A stretch of DNA of 15,505 nt from Bacteroidales bacterium UBA1195. GTDB lineage: Bacteria; Bacteroidota; Bacteroidia; Bacteroidales; WCHB1-69. The first letter of the stretch is position 1; each line of letters starts with the position of its first letter. Both the position numbers and the translations under genes were made by a program. Below the pieces are notes generated by a model. It worked only from the letters and a program-made list of their open reading frames with translations, was not told where the DNA came from and did not search any database. The stretch is from assembly GCA_002309855.1 (NCBI GenBank), contig DBYD01000040.1, positions 11,143 to 26,647 of the forward strand. The letters are read 5' to 3'. Below, piece after piece: positions 15,083-15,505 of the stretch.

Positions 15083-15505
15083 TTAATACTTATAAAACCC
15101 TTCTCCGGTCTTGCGTCCAAGCAGTCCGGCACGTACCATTTTGCGCAGCAGCGGATGCGGACGGTATTTCGGGTCGCCGAACTCCTTGTACAGCACCTCC
15201 ATGATGGCAAGGTTCACATCGTTGCCAATCAGGTCGGCCAACGCCAGCGGACCCATCGGATGGTTAGCACCCAACATCATGCACTTGTCGATGTCCTCGG
15301 CAGAGGCGATGCCGTCGGCCAGGATGCCGACCGCCTCGTTGATCATCGGAATCAGTATGCGGTTGACCACGAAACCCGGAGCCTCCTTAACCTCCACAGG
15401 CTGCTTGCCGATGGAAGTGGCTAACTCAACTATGCATTTGGTCACCTCGTCGCTGGTGAGCTGCCCTTTGATGACCTCGACCAATGCCATGCGGTCGGCG
15501 GGGTT
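15083..15505 (-). CDS. 3-hydroxybutyryl-CoA dehydrogenase, C-terminal part (5' end outside window)
   Basis: NAD(P)-dependent 3-hydroxyacyl-CoA dehydrogenase joining acetoacetyl-CoA and 3-hydroxybutyryl-CoA. Only the last 140 codons are present. The frame continues past the internal Met at 15488-15490 to the window edge, and the residues before it (NPADR then MALVEVIKG) match the conserved FFNPxxxMxLVEVIxG block, so that Met is not the start. The C-terminal helical domain is complete: KPVEVKEAPGFVVNRILIPM, then NEAVGILADGIASAEDID, KCMMLGANHPMGPLALADLI, GNDVNLAIMEVLYKEFGDPK and the end motif LLGRKTGEGFYKY. Symbol hbd would fit. It is upstream of acd in the same direction, with the heptamer repeat array between them. 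Thiolase and crotonase genes are not in view. Confidence 0.93.
   Translation of the reverse strand, partial: NPADRMALVEVIKGQLTSDEVTKCIVELATSIGKQPVEVKEAPGFVVNRILIPMINEAVGILADGIASAEDIDKCMMLGANHPMGPLALADLIGNDVNLAIMEVLYKEFGDPKYRPHPLLRKMVRAGLLGRKTGEGFYKY

Overview
The window looks like a chromosomal segment of a Bacteroidales (phylum Bacteroidota) member. Four things point that way. There is a secreted BspA-type leucine-rich-repeat protein with a type IX secretion (Por) C-terminal tail. TAnnTTTG-type -7 promoter boxes lie at several 5' ends. Most genes lack a Shine-Dalgarno sequence, and there are genes for menaquinone synthesis. The genus cannot be fixed from the sequence. A 3-hydroxyacyl-CoA dehydrogenase / acyl-CoA dehydrogenase / ETF operon of butyrate-pathway type suggests a fermenter able to make or use short acyl-CoAs.

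Layout. (a) 1-1908 (+): C-terminal part of a TPR-repeat protein, cut by the window edge. Its stop overlaps the stop of the convergent menA. (b) 1905-5327 (-): a tightly coupled dxs-ubiE/menG-menA operon that joins isoprenoid precursor synthesis (DXP synthase) to the prenylation and C-methylation steps of menaquinone. (c) 5328-5462: a divergent promoter region. (d) 5463-7918 (+): rsmG (16S rRNA G527 methyltransferase) followed 8 nt later by an MsbA-like ABC exporter. (e) 7924-11950 (+): an AT-richer accessory block with a DUF4143-type AAA ATPase and a T9SS-exported LRR protein. The block begins and ends in copies of the same palindromic repeat. (f) 11952-12022: a second palindromic cluster and an intrinsic terminator reading leftward. 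(g) 12027-15505 (-): hbd (partial), acd, etfB, etfA, read in that order on the minus strand, with an unusual array of inverted heptamer repeats between hbd and acd.

The most interesting structure is in block (e). Upstream of the ATPase is a tandem array with a strict 33-bp period (palindrome starts 7934, 7967, 8000, 8033). Each full unit centres on TGCGTATTTACGCA or a close variant. The last, half unit carries the -33 element of a clear Bacteroidota promoter. A fifth copy, sharing 28 bp with unit 3, lies almost 4 kb away just after the LRR gene. Array, promoter and gene together look like an ATPase with its own cognate DNA sites: a self-regulated or mobile module whose function is not known to me. 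The ATPase C-terminus also carries D377...E390-x-K392, the pattern of a PD-(D/E)XK nuclease fold.

Housekeeping blocks (b), (d) and (g) are ordinary in content. The remaining oddities there are the 15004-15080 heptamer hairpin, a strong Shine-Dalgarno sequence before etfB, and the overlapping convergent stops at 1905-1908.
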